Shown piece after piece: positions 1 through 8,496 of a stretch of DNA of 64,000 nucleotides. The notes under the pieces were generated by a model. It saw only the letters and a program-made list of their open reading frames with translations, was not told the DNA's origin and made no database searches. Position 1 is the first letter of the stretch. Each line of letters starts with the position of its first letter. The stretch comes from Nitrosopolaris sp035691865. GTDB lineage: Archaea > Thermoproteota > Nitrososphaeria > Nitrososphaerales > Nitrososphaeraceae. The translations under genes and the position numbers were made by a program. Location: contig DASSIM010000023.1 of assembly GCA_035691865.1 (NCBI GenBank), positions 62,001-126,000 on the forward strand. Direction: 5' to 3'.

Positions 1-56
1 TCCCCCTCCTTGGAGTACCAGAACATTTTCAATATTATCAGTGGGCATGGCCATAT
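1..56 (-). CDS. Patatin-like phospholipase, N-terminal edge (partial)
   Basis: The minus strand opens with ATG at 56 and reads MAMPTDNIENVLVLQGGG before leaving the window. VLVLQGGG is the typical first strand and glycine-rich oxyanion turn of patatin-like acyl hydrolases, which are serine lipases with a Ser-Asp dyad. Only 18 residues are visible, so the catalytic GxSxG lies outside. A TATA-like element sits about 55-65 bp upstream. A second in-frame ATG two codons later could be the true start. The family call rests on this short motif only. Confidence 0.6.
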   Translation of the reverse strand, partial: MWPCPLIILKMFWYSKEG

Positions 57-108
57 CCCTTTATCTGGGAAGTTACTAACTCCATTATCATGAAATTGGT
101 TGACAGAC

Positions 109-120
109 TATTATATAACG
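109..120 (-). promoter_or_regulatory. TATA-like box upstream of the patatin start
   Basis: On the minus strand the sequence reads CGTTATATAATAG, close to the archaeal TATA consensus. It lies about 55-65 bases before the ATG at 56, which would give an untranslated leader of roughly 30 bases. Confidence 0.35.
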
Positions 121-492
121 TAACTCCCTGATTCTTGGAAATGTATTAGAATTAGAGATACCGAATTCTGCTAGGCCGAGAGCCTTTATGAGTCGACCTA
201 TTTCATCTTAGTAGATTATTCTGGTCGTCTAGCATGGACGAAGAATTAATAATATGCCTGTTGCGAGGCATATTAAAAATCATTGGAAGAATTCACTCAT
301 GCCCTAGGGAATTGTAGTGGATGTGCTTGATTTAATCCTTAATGGCATTCATAAAAATGGATAGGAGTGCAATATGCTGTATTAAAACAAGCGTTATTAA
401 TCCCAACCACCAATAACTTTTCTGCAATTATTCTTGTAGGATTTATCAGTACAAGCACAGCACGTTCGCTGCTATTCCTTCTATCGTAGGCT
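121..492. other. Intergenic, no gene seen
   Basis: AT-rich sequence with stops in all frames. I see no coding pattern, RNA gene or repeat. Confidence 0.5.
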
Positions 493-687
493 TTAGCGTT
501 TTTTCTTACCCAGCTGTCGTTCTGCTATTTTAGTAGCCCACTTCAAAACCTCCTTTTGTTTACGAATATGTATTTTTGCAATGAAAAATATTGTTACAAA
601 AGAAAATCGCCGTATCTGGTCGTCTACACAAATACTTACCCTATCATTTCTCTGCGTTATACTGAACCTTTTATTTTCAATTATCAT
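493..687 (-). CDS. Hypothetical small basic protein
   Basis: This 64-residue frame starts at an internal ATG (MIIENKR...) so that it does not overlap the thioesterase upstream on the same strand. A longer start at 768 would overlap that gene by 47 bases. The C-terminus is basic (ERQLGKKKR). No family is recognised. The 34-base gap to the thioesterase stop would allow cotranscription. It may be a chance frame. Confidence 0.3.
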   Translation of the reverse strand: MIIENKRFSITQRNDRVSICVDDQIRRFSFVTIFFIAKIHIRKQKEVLKWATKIAERQLGKKKR

Positions 688-721
688 CTTATATGTCCCA
701 AAATTGATGGTAAAGATTCCA

Positions 722-1243
722 TTATTCACTCTGGCTTGTAATCTTAGACGTCCATACTCTACCTGCATCTTTTAGTCTCGTTGTCATTCTAGATTCACCT
801 TCACGGAAACGTTTTTTATCATTATCACTGTCTAAGTTCAAGGGAGGAATTTCAGTTGGTTTTCCCTCATCGTTAAGCGCTACTACTGTAACGAATGCAG
901 TCCCAGTTAGAACTCCTTTACCATTGTCAAGATCTTCTGCATGTACCGTAACCTCAACTTCCATAGAAGATCTTTTTACATAGTTAAGCCTTGCAGAAAG
1001 TATCAATGCATTTCCAATATATACTGGTTTTAAAAATGTCATCTTGTCAATACTTGCAGTCACGGTATTCGCATGCGTTGCATGTCTGTTAGCTACAAGA
1101 TTTGCAATAAGGTCTACATGCTTTAGTATGGTTCCGCCGAAAACATTCCCTTTTGGATTGGCATCTGAAGGCAACATGATGATAGTCGTCTCTGATTGTG
1201 ATTCATCTGGCCGCTTACCTTTCTTAACGTTATTTGATTTCAT
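722..1243 (-). CDS. Acyl-CoA thioesterase, hotdog fold (YciA/ACOT type)
   Basis: A 173-residue single-hotdog protein predicted to hydrolyse acyl-CoA to free acid and CoA in the cytosol. The family signature is at residues 28-44 (ANPKGNVFGGTILKHVD), including the FGG turn on the active-site helix and Asp44. The KPVYIGN strand follows at about 72-78, and the length is normal for the family. The C-terminal 35 residues are charged and less conserved. Substrate chain length cannot be read from the sequence. It stands alone or with the small basic frame just downstream. Confidence 0.85.
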   Translation of the reverse strand: MKSNNVKKGKRPDESQSETTIIMLPSDANPKGNVFGGTILKHVDLIANLVANRHATHANTVTASIDKMTFLKPVYIGNALILSARLNYVKRSSMEVEVTVHAEDLDNGKGVLTGTAFVTVVALNDEGKPTEIPPLNLDSDNDKKRFREGESRMTTRLKDAGRVWTSKITSQSE

Positions 1244-1377
1244 ATTTACAAATATAGCAGAGATCTCCTACTATAGAGTATTACATACGACTGAGCAGAC
1301 AGCATGGATAGGTATAGCCGTACTGCCTTAATAAGCCATTTATTCTACACGCAGTTGGCACAATATTAAGGAAGCTG

Positions 1378-1815
1378 TCAAGGAAAAGGAACATCTCCTA
1401 CTTTGAATTTTTGCTTAATCTTGTTGATTATCTGCTTGGCAAGATCATGTGATTTAGTGTTATCATTATGATGAGTGTTGGTGCTGCTGGTGCTAGTACT
1501 ATGATGAGTGTGACTCGTCCCGCTGTTTGAACCGGTGGCAGAATTTGTGTCGGCATTGTTGTGGGGAGAAGGTTCTGATGTTGATGAAGTCGCATTATTT
1601 GATGGAACGGAGGATAAATGTAAGACAGAGGGAGCACTAGCGGTGGTGGCATTATCTTTGGTGAGCGTTTGCGATGTTGCGTTACCAATACCTTGATCTG
1701 GCATTGCATAAATAGCATTTACATGTAATGAGAAAATCCAAGTAATTGAGACAAGAAGAATCATAATAGCAACCGTTGATTCTAACCTGTGAAGTCTTAT
1801 ATCAAACACCCTCAC
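1378..1815 (-). CDS. Secreted Ser/Thr/Asn/His-rich hypothetical protein
   Basis: A 145-residue protein. Residues 14-37 form a signal peptide or membrane anchor ending near NAIYAMP. A low-complexity stretch of S, T, N and H follows (about 45-120), with several N-x-S/T sequons and His-rich pieces such as HTHHSTSTSSTNTHH. A short charged helix closes the protein (about 121-145). Such extracellular linker-like proteins are common in ammonia-oxidising archaea. The His clusters might bind metal, but that is inference. No enzymatic domain is visible. Confidence 0.65.
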   Translation of the reverse strand: MRVFDIRLHRLESTVAIMILLVSITWIFSLHVNAIYAMPDQGIGNATSQTLTKDNATTASAPSVLHLSSVPSNNATSSTSEPSPHNNADTNSATGSNSGTSHTHHSTSTSSTNTHHNDNTKSHDLAKQIINKIKQKFKVGDVPFP

Positions 1816-1966
1816 TAATGATGTATGACGAAACTATATAAAGGCGTTAAATACCAATCTAATTGAAAAATATCTAGAATATACTTCTCAGGCTTAGTTC
1901 TATTACATTTGACTCAATAAGCACAAGCATACCTAAGAAGCACAAGGCCATCTTGAGAGCGGACAT

Positions 1967-2405
1967 TTATCTTTTTAATAGGTCATTATTCTTACAAGCG
2001 CTGCCAATATCCTCATAGATTTCATTGAGTATTGTTGGAATCTACATGCTTCTGCAAAACCATACTTCGAATTAGTCTTTCCTCTCTTTCCCTTTGGAAC
2101 GGAGGAGGACTTTATCAAAGTTCCGTTGACAGCGTAAACTCTAATCAGGGCATTTATTGTTTTGTTGAGAATTGGTGTACCAGTTGCATCTGAATAATTT
2201 ACAATCAGTTTGAGCTGACGCGCTTTGTAACTAGCTGATGTGGGCATAGATATAAAATGAGCATATTTTAGTTTGAGATTAATTTTACCTGCAGTAGTAG
2301 TGGTGTTTGAATTAGTAACAGCCGTTGTTCATGCATTTACACATTTGTAATTGGACTTAGTATTAGCACAAGAATATTTAATAGCAATTTTGTTTTGTAC
2401 CTCAT
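1967..2405 (-). pseudogene. Broken secreted protein (frameshifted, in-frame stop)
   Basis: A signal peptide frame (MRYKTKLLLNILVLILSP, ATG at 2405) hits a stop after ITNV. The mature part continues in another frame after a TGA as AVTNSNTTTTAGKINLKLKY and then a beta-strand-rich domain (about 2330-2090). Near 2040 a third frame reads on as ILNEIYEDIGSACKNNDLLKR and stops at 1967. Read together they resemble one secreted Thr/Asn-linked beta-domain protein with two frame changes. The middle piece alone would give a 90-residue ORF without secretion signal. Function unknown. Confidence 0.5.
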
Positions 2406-2514
2406 GAAGTTACCGTATAATTCCACTTCAAATAATCACTAGCTCGATTAAGACCAATTGCAGGTGTATAAAATAATATTAGATAGTTCCAGATTTGTTC
2501 GAATTTAAGCCTTG

Positions 2515-2637
2515 TTATCTTCTTCGGTCGAATCTTGGTGAGTGCGAGGAGATACAATAACCACAGGAATCAGTATTAGGCCTCTTATGGCATATGCACT
2601 CACACTTACCGCCTATTGAATAATTTTTTCTTTTCAA
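2515..2637 (-). CDS. Cys-rich mini-protein, putative zinc binder
   Basis: A 40-residue frame starting with TTG at 2637. It contains KCECICHKRPNTDSCGYC followed by a His, so C-x-C-x-CH ... C-x2-C-x3-H. It ends in a basic tail (RFDRRR). Cys/His spacing of this density is unlikely by chance and suggests one zinc site. There are no partners on the same strand nearby. Function unknown. Confidence 0.5.
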   Translation of the reverse strand: MKRKNYSIGGKCECICHKRPNTDSCGYCISSHSPRFDRRR

Positions 2638-3152
2638 TGATCTTACTTCTAAGTAATACCTGTATTAAAGATACTGATCCGAGTCGATCGATATCTACTT
2701 AGGTCAGAGAGTTAACTAGCACTGACATATGTTTTTTCAAGTACTTTACTGTTTTCGCTGACCATCGGATCGCCTAGAATCAAACGTTTTTCTATAGCTT
2801 CCATTATGAGGAATAATCACATACGATCTATCCATAAACCTCTGAAAACTCTGAGCAGCGAAGAAAAGACTATGGCAAGGCGCGGAGAAGGGCCCCACCT
2901 GTAAATGTTTTCTTGTTGATATTGATATTCCTACTAGTCTAATGCCAGAAGGAAAGTAGGTGGTCAAAGGAGACGGTTGCCGAATTACAAAAAGAAATTA
3001 GGTATGACAAATATGCAATCATCTTCCAAGGATCAAGCTTCCTACTCTCTTGTGGTGTGGATCTGCAAATAATGAATTGGATTCATTCAAAATCTTATAG
3101 AGACAGAATCCTCAGGCGTTATATAATTCCAAAATAATTTCACTTCTCACTT
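2638..3152. other. Intergenic, no convincing gene
   Basis: A 73-codon minus-strand frame (2746-2967) lacks recognisable domains and looks like chance. The last 30 bases before 3153 are AT-rich and probably hold the promoter of the HNH gene. Confidence 0.4.
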
Positions 3153-3641
3153 ATGACGGAATCGCTATCTATTCTACCCTCAGATTATTCAGTCATCATT
3201 TATCTATTCTTCTTTTTTATGGTAATAATATTTGTGATAAGGAAATGGACAAAACGGAAGTCAGAGTTGAGAGCTACGATTGGCATGCTTCTAACTATTG
3301 TATCAACCTACGTATGGTTGACTTCCCATTCTATTCCTCATTATTTGACTACGGGACAACAAAAAGCCATTGCAATATCAATTTTGTTTATCGCTCTGGC
3401 AATCCTTTATCGTATCAAGAAAGAGAATAGGATTTCTTTTCCAGGTGATGTGAAAGCGGCAACCCTACGTAAGCAGAAGTACAGGTGTGCCTTCTGTAAA
3501 GAAAGACTCGAACTGTACGGAAGAGACTTTCATCATAAGAATGGCGATAGATCCAACAATAAACCTTCTAACTGTCAAGTATTGTGTCCAAAGTGTCACA
3601 GGAGAAATCATGCAGAGGAGTTAAAATTAGATATTAGGTAA
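3153..3641 (+). CDS. Membrane-anchored HNH endonuclease-like protein
   Basis: A 162-residue protein with three hydrophobic segments (about 14-30, 41-58 and 72-88), then a cytosolic C-terminal HNH module. The module reads CAFC, then DFHHKNGDRSNN, then CQVLCPKCH: a two-Cys-pair zinc frame around the HH...N...H core. HNH modules cut DNA, but this one is tethered to a membrane, which is unusual for restriction or mobility nucleases. No methylase, integrase or partner gene is adjacent. Both parts are on one continuous frame. Role unknown; envelope-linked defence or DNA uptake processing are guesses. Confidence 0.75.
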   Translation: MTESLSILPSDYSVIIYLFFFFMVIIFVIRKWTKRKSELRATIGMLLTIVSTYVWLTSHSIPHYLTTGQQKAIAISILFIALAILYRIKKENRISFPGDVKAATLRKQKYRCAFCKERLELYGRDFHHKNGDRSNNKPSNCQVLCPKCHRRNHAEELKLDIR

Positions 3642-3679
3642 AATAATATTTCACACACAATCAATCATTGGCTTGCGCT

Positions 3680-3704
3680 GTCTAACCACTGTTTGTGGTC
3701 AGAC
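3680..3704. terminator. Stem-loop downstream of the HNH gene
   Basis: GTCTAACCAC and GTGGTCAGAC form a ten-base stem (one G-T pair) around a five-base loop, and a T-run follows about 20 bases later at 3725. It lies 40 bases after the HNH stop. It may be a transcription end, but archaeal terminators usually need only the T-run. Confidence 0.4.
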
Positions 3705-4143
3705 TTTGGGCCATTAGTTTAGCCTTTTTTGACCAAGAAAACAACTAGAGTATATCTTATGTGAGATATCACTAACAACAACTTATTTTAGCGATAGAAA
3801 ATTACTTTTATATTCCTCATCACAAAGTAAAAATTGTGTGGTGGTCGGCAAGATGTTGAGAATAGAAATCGTAAATTATCTATATTGATACTTGATGATG
3901 ACTTTGATATCCTCCCAGTATGGGAGTTGCACTGACTGGTTTGGAAGTACTTATTATTCCTGTGTTATCAACTGTAAATTTTATGATTTATAGGGTTTAA
4001 ATAAATCTTAACCTTATGTAGAAGTTCTTATGTATTCAGCAGATTCCAGTGTTATTATAAAGGATGATTCAAAAAAGTCTGCATCGCGTTTTGGTTTCTG
4101 GCTATACCTTCAAATAACTTTTTGACTCAAACATACTGATTAA
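3705..4143. other. Intergenic before the NreA-like gene
   Basis: No complete gene. A frame starting with ATG at 4030 is in phase with the NreA-like gene but is cut by TGA at 4123 and TAA at 4141. No zinc-finger cysteines can be found in any forward frame here. Confidence 0.45.
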
Positions 4144-4266
4144 GACCTGCCTACTGCTAAGGAAATCAAGGAGCGACTGGAGGAGAATTGGATTAAATTC
4201 CTTAATGATAATTCTGCTAAATTCTCGCTAAAGACACTTTCTGGTGCTACGCCGCCTTCGATATTT

Positions 4267-5349
4267 GTGGGACGTCATGGTTATCCTAAGGTAAAAGTTG
4301 GGCCGATGGTGCCACCACTACATGGAGACACAACAATACTGGATAAGCCAGAGATGTGGCTAGGCAAAAGTATTGAGGAAATTGTTAATTATCGACTATC
4401 TCTTGTACGAGGAGTTTCAAATATTGATATTCATAGCACGTCTGGAAAATACGTAGAATCGTTACAAGAGTTAGCCATGACTAGTAAATCAGTCGAAAGT
4501 GAAGCAACCTTTGAAAAAACACCCATTGCAGATATAGAGCAAGAGAAAGAATTGGGGTTAGATACCGATTCAGCACCTTTTGGTCCTGTTGCATCCTTGA
4601 AGACCTTTACAACCTCATCCTCGCTCTCAGTAGATCAACGACTAGAAAAGGTTTTTTATGACAAGGATTTGCGAGCGGCTGAAGGTATTGTCAACCTTTA
4701 CCAAAATGGAATAGAAGTCAGTAGAATCCACAGAGTTCTCAGCATGGGGATGCTAGGATTGCAAAAAAACCGAAACTTGGTGCCGACAAGATGGAGTATC
4801 TCTGCTACCGATGACGTTATTTCAGCTAGTTTGATAAAAAAGATCGAGACATTTCCAACGGTTGATTTCTTTCAGGTTTACAGATATACTCATTTGAGTA
4901 ATTACTATTCGGTAATTTTAATTCCAGATGACATCTGGGGTTTCGAAATGCAAGAAATGTGGTATGATAATAATGGAAATTTAGGAGCTGGAATAGATTT
5001 TGAGAATGCTAATGGTCTAGATCATTATCCTTCTATAGCAGGTGCATACTTTGCTGCCAGATTGGGCGTGGCTGAACATCTTTTCAAAAGAAGGCATAAG
5101 GCTGCGGCGTTGATTCTAAGAGAGATTCGTCCAGAATATGTTATGCCTTTAGGAGTCTGGCAGATAAGAGAGGGAATAAGGAAAGCACTTGACGGAGAAG
5201 CAAAACAATTCGACAATTTCCAGAACGCACTGTCCTTCGCATGTATTGATCTATCCGTATCTAAAAGTGAATGGATGAGAAATAGTGAAATTTATAGGAA
5301 CATGAAAGAGCAAATGAGAATTACAGACTTTTTTAAAAGAAAGCTTTGA
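4267..5349 (+). CDS. NreA-family DNA repair protein with C-terminal PIP box, N-terminus missing
   Basis: The first residues, GRHGYPKVKVGPM, are the conserved core of archaeal NreA proteins, which act with PCNA in DNA-damage tolerance. The last residues, QMRITDFFKRKL, form a clear PCNA-interacting motif (Q-x2-I-x2-F-F). The middle (about 125-340) carries the conserved Nre C-terminal domain. The annotated GTG at 4267 is the Val of the family motif FVGR, so it is not a natural start. Conserved-looking sequence continues upstream to 4144 (KEIKERLEENWIKFLNDNSA) but has no ATG, GTG or TTG and is closed by TAA at 4141. The usual N-terminal CxxC zinc finger is absent. Either the 5' end is decayed or a rare start (CTG 4147) is used. 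Confidence 0.75.
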   Translation: MGRHGYPKVKVGPMVPPLHGDTTILDKPEMWLGKSIEEIVNYRLSLVRGVSNIDIHSTSGKYVESLQELAMTSKSVESEATFEKTPIADIEQEKELGLDTDSAPFGPVASLKTFTTSSSLSVDQRLEKVFYDKDLRAAEGIVNLYQNGIEVSRIHRVLSMGMLGLQKNRNLVPTRWSISATDDVISASLIKKIETFPTVDFFQVYRYTHLSNYYSVILIPDDIWGFEMQEMWYDNNGNLGAGIDFENANGLDHYPSIAGAYFAARLGVAEHLFKRRHKAAALILREIRPEYVMPLGVWQIREGIRKALDGEAKQFDNFQNALSFACIDLSVSKSEWMRNSEIYRNMKEQMRITDFFKRKL

Positions 5350-5607
5350 AGACGTGGCTAAAAATGGACTAAGGATAGCAAGGATGTTATGCAGTCCCGT
5401 TCATTTCTCTAATTTATTACTATTGGTGTAAAAGAAAATTTCTTTAAGTTGAACTTGTCCAATTGTGAGAGTAAACGACGGAAGTAACGGCCCTTTTAGG
5501 AGATGGTGTAATGGTCATTGATTGAAACGAAGCAGAAAAACACAAAGATAATGTTTTATGAAAGTTAACTACTAAATGTGGGCTAACCTGTGACCAGGAT
5601 TTGTCAT
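5350..5607. other. Intergenic, no gene seen
   Basis: Between convergent genes; stops in all frames and no structure noted. Confidence 0.45.
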
Positions 5608-5963
5608 TCAAATATCTACAAATACACTTTCATTCTTCTCACTTACAGGATACAAGACTAAATTGCCTGCCTTTCTCCATTCTGGATTCTGCTCTAACCA
5701 TGTGTCTTGTTTTTTCCATGATTTCATATTCTCCAATTTTCCTGTAAAAACATTGAACTCGTAACCATGCATATAACATACTATATTATCTCCTTTTAAT
5801 TCTCCTTTTGAGAGTGAAGCTCCTCTGTGTGGACAGGAATTGTTGAAGGCAAATAATTTTCCGTTTCTTCTTCCTACTACAATGTCGGTATCATCAACGG
5901 GAAAGGGCTGAAAGGTGTTATCCTTTATTTTTTCACTTCTGCAGATCCTACGTAGTATGTCAA
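5608..5963 (-). pseudogene. Rieske [2Fe-2S] ferredoxin-like protein with one frameshift
   Basis: The minus strand encodes NNSCPHRGASL and, 21 residues after the first Cys, CYMHGYEF: the C-x-H and C-x2-H ligand pairs of a Rieske cluster. A flanking N-terminal strand reads FQPFPVDDTDIVVGRRNGK. The start is probably TTG at 5963, a few bases after AGGAGAGG, giving TYYVGSAEVKK. The frame then breaks in a run of six A (about 5932); seven A would join it to IKDNTFQPFPV and give a 118-residue protein. Such small Rieske proteins pass electrons to oxygenases or reductases. It is either a fresh pseudogene or a one-base sequencing error. Confidence 0.7.
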
Positions 5964-6132
5964 TCCTCTCCTGTCATTGGATTGCAGATATCAATTCATC
6001 AAAATCCCCTGTTCACAGCGATGACATTCCAGGACACGTCACTGTTACAATGCCATTTTGTGACACAAAGTAAGATTCCTTTCCTGACATTGCACATATT
6101 ATTGTTACTATGAGAGAACACCCAGGACTTCA

Positions 6133-6450
6133 TCAGGTGTTCCTCTGCTTTATCAATTGGAACTCTCCATCAGCAAAGGTGAATTTAGTATCCAAGTCAT
6201 GTTCCCATTCCTCTTGTATGATCTTCTTATTGAATTCTTCTTTTGGAACCCGATTTCCAGCTATCTTCTCTTGATCACTAACAGTCTCGGCCCAAATGAC
6301 TTCGCCATCATCTTCTACTGCAAGAAGTCCATATGGTCTATTTGTATTCCTAAATAATTTAACCGGACCCACTTTTGTAAATACAGTTGTCTCTAATAAT
6401 AAGATAACAGGGAGACGATGAGAAATAATCGAGTAATGTGGATTTCCCAA
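6133..6450 (-). CDS. Hypothetical protein
   Basis: A 105-residue frame with good codon character from about residue 20 onward (KLFRNTNRPYGLLAVEDDG, then an acidic helix and DLDTKFTFADGEF). The first 20 residues are hydrophobic and may not be translated, but no other ATG is available. No family is recognised. It lies 170 bases upstream of the Rieske frame on the same strand. Confidence 0.5.
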   Translation of the reverse strand: MGNPHYSIISHRLPVILLLETTVFTKVGPVKLFRNTNRPYGLLAVEDDGEVIWAETVSDQEKIAGNRVPKEEFNKKIIQEEWEHDLDTKFTFADGEFQLIKQRNT

Positions 6451-6995
6451 ACATCAGCAGCGATAGAACACACGTTATCGGTCTTGTGATAAATGTAACA
6501 ACTCTGTTGCGGTATTGTCGGATTTCTATACAAGTGATTTGTCCTACCCTATGTTCATGCTATCCTATCTTCATTTGGCCGTTATTAAGGTGCAGAACAA
6601 GCCACGTAATATAATGCGTAGACAAATGAAAGATGTCTTTAAGAGCACAACGTATTTAGCTAAGTGGTACGAAGAGCTTGTTGTTTGTCTCATCAATTGT
6701 CAATGTGCGGCTATAATCTCAACATTGTTCCGTTGGTCATATTGCTATTACCTCTTCAGCAAAGCTATCTACGTACGCTATATTTGAGATGCTTCACATC
6801 AAGCACTAAAAATCTAGGAGAACTTATTGGTATATTGAAAGACTAGTATATTCATTAGAAAGATTATACAACATAATTACCTTATTTTGTTTTATGTGTT
6901 AAGGAGAATAAAACTTTTATGAGCACGTATATCTTTTATTGATAGTAAATGATATAATGCGGTTCATAATTATCTTATCGTCACCTCTCTAACCT
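6451..6995. other. Intergenic, no convincing gene
   Basis: Two overlapping plus-strand frames (6515-6787 and 6664-6846) have cysteine- and tyrosine-rich random-looking translations and no motif. Just before 6996 the sequence is AT-rich. Confidence 0.4.
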
Positions 6996-7244
6996 GTGTA
7001 CAAGGACAAACGTAACACTACTTTAGGAAGGAAAATTTCCGAAACCCAGATAAAACTTTTCTTCCCTGTTCACTTGTATGATGGACCTTTTTCAACCGGC
7101 GTCGACAAGGTTGGAGGATGGTTCGAACCGTATATAATAGAATCAATGGAATTGGGAATCAACGTTAGAATTGCACCAGAATTTGATTTCGTAAGTAATG
7201 TTTACGTTTGTGTCGCTAATGCAATTGAGCAACAGAAAAAATAA
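6996..7244 (+). CDS. Hypothetical small protein
   Basis: An 82-residue frame with GTG start. The part from FFPVHLYDGPFSTGVDKVGG to the end alternates hydrophobic and polar residues like a folded alpha/beta domain, and codon use matches neighbours. No family is recognised. The minus strand over it also has a frame (7143-7337), but that overlaps the small Cys/His gene's end and is less protein-like. Confidence 0.4.
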   Translation: MYKDKRNTTLGRKISETQIKLFFPVHLYDGPFSTGVDKVGGWFEPYIIESMELGINVRIAPEFDFVSNVYVCVANAIEQQKK

Positions 7245-7336
7245 GGAAGGATCAACAGTCGCGTGATTTTTCATATCCTTAGATACAAAGTAGCAACAAG
7301 GCCCGCTTCGTCTTCTATTGTTTACGTGACGCCGCA

Positions 7337-7498
7337 TCAGCCATGATGAGCTATCAATTCATTTTCATGCTCTGAACATATATGCTCTAATACGATACGA
7401 TGGTCAAATACATATCTGCATCCACAAGGGTATTCTATGTATTTATTTCGGTACTTACCGATTCCTTTAGCTGTCTGATCCATCACTCCCGAGGACAT
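7337..7498 (-). CDS. Cys/His mini-protein, putative metal binder
   Basis: A 53-residue frame from ATG at 7498 to TGA at 7337. It contains YPCGCRYVFDHRIVLEHICS followed by EHENELIAHHG, so C-x-C, then H, then H-x2-C-x2-H. The spacing is that of a compact zinc finger. An AT-rich TATA-like region lies just upstream (7500-7560). It is too short for ordinary gene calling. Function unknown. Confidence 0.6.
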   Translation of the reverse strand: MSSGVMDQTAKGIGKYRNKYIEYPCGCRYVFDHRIVLEHICSEHENELIAHHG

Positions 7499-7844
7499 GA
7501 TATTATTATATTAATCATCGATCATCTACTTATAACTATCTATATAATACATATGAATTGGACGGTTTAATGACCTTTTCATGTTGAGGTTATATTATGT
7601 TAATTCAGTGATGATAGCGATGCTTTATTCGAGAAAGAAAACGTTTGGACTTTTGTGTAGGAAAGTTGGTCATCTTAATGTAATCACAACTAGCTTTTTC
7701 GTGGTTGACGCCTTTGTTTTCCAATATCAATCTCTGATTACCCAGCCTTACGGTATAAGATTTTGAAAATGGGCTGGACCGTGAGTCTCTTCATAATGCT
7801 TCTCTTCTTTTTTGGTTTGAGAGAATTGATTATATCGCTGGTTA
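7499..7844. other. Intergenic, no convincing gene
   Basis: Plus-strand frames at 7581-7766 and 7763-7945 are hydrophobic but have no motif, and the second overlaps a more protein-like minus-strand frame. Confidence 0.4.
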
Positions 7845-8018
7845 CTAATATTCTGAGTTCATATACTTCATACTATTTATTATTAGATTTGCTAATGATT
7901 CCCTTGTATGATATTCAATTAGGTGTTTTCTCAATTCCTCTTTAGAGAGATCATCAATACTCTTGCACGTGGAACAATCGTGGAATTCTTTTATCTCTTC
8001 TAGGATGTTAGGTAATGC
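7845..8018 (-). pseudogene. Small Cys/His protein frame without canonical start
   Basis: A 57-codon frame reading ILEEIKEFHDCSTCKSIDD, then LSKEELRKHLIEYHTRES, and ending MNSEY. H-x-C-x2-C and H-x4-H spacing suggests a zinc finger with a helix. The frame is closed by TAA at about 8019, and there is no ATG, GTG or TTG before the conserved part. It may have lost its start or use a rare one. Confidence 0.4.
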
Positions 8019-8132
8019 TTACATTTAGGATGTACTGAATGTATGATACATTTTGGCATTGACTTATACCATTTTTTACAAGAATATATAATTTTGTTCC
8101 ATTAAGGCACAAATATCCTAATTTCATCTTAA

Positions 8133-8492
8133 TTACAATCTATAACGTGCAGCAAAGGTATGCGATACTTCAGTTGAGATGTCTCGAAAAAATTGTTCTC
8201 TTATTAATTTCCCATAAACAACTAAATCGCGTGCAAGCATGTTTAGAGGTTTAACTAATAGCCTATTGACTATTTCTCCCTTCTCATTAAAGTCCTCCTC
8301 TCCATTTATGGAAAGACCATAAGGGAGACTCCACCCGTAACATTGACGTACAGCTGTACGCATTTGATCCATTACCGTTAGACCCTTTTCATGAGAGCTG
8401 CAAAGATATCCGAAGGTGTTGCCAGCAAACTCTTCCCAATAGAAATCCAAGAAATTCTTCATAGCCCCGGACATTGAACCGTGATAGTCGAG
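8133..8492 (-). pseudogene. NAD(P)H-dependent FMN reductase, C-terminal half only
   Basis: The frame reads DYHGSMSGAMKNFLDFYWEE and continues through GYLCSSHEKG to a C-terminal helix. This is the second half of an NADPH-dependent FMN reductase: the family motif PEYHGSxSGxLKNxLD lies exactly at the visible start. The flavin-phosphate loop and first beta-strands (about 70 residues) are missing. The frame is stopped by TAA just before, where the divergent PAP2 gene begins. An internal ATG at 8474 would give a 113-residue non-functional protein. The junction looks like a deletion or rearrangement point. Confidence 0.7.
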
Positions 8493-8496
8493 AGGT

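Noticed and set aside
2746..2967. 73-codon minus-strand frame
   Set aside because: No motif, no promoter, mixed composition typical of chance.
6515..6846. Two overlapping plus-strand frames of 90 and 60 codons
   Set aside because: They share the same DNA in different phases and neither has domain-like sequence.
7581..7945. Two hydrophobic plus-strand frames
   Set aside because: AT-rich DNA gives spurious hydrophobic frames; the second overlaps a more protein-like minus-strand frame.
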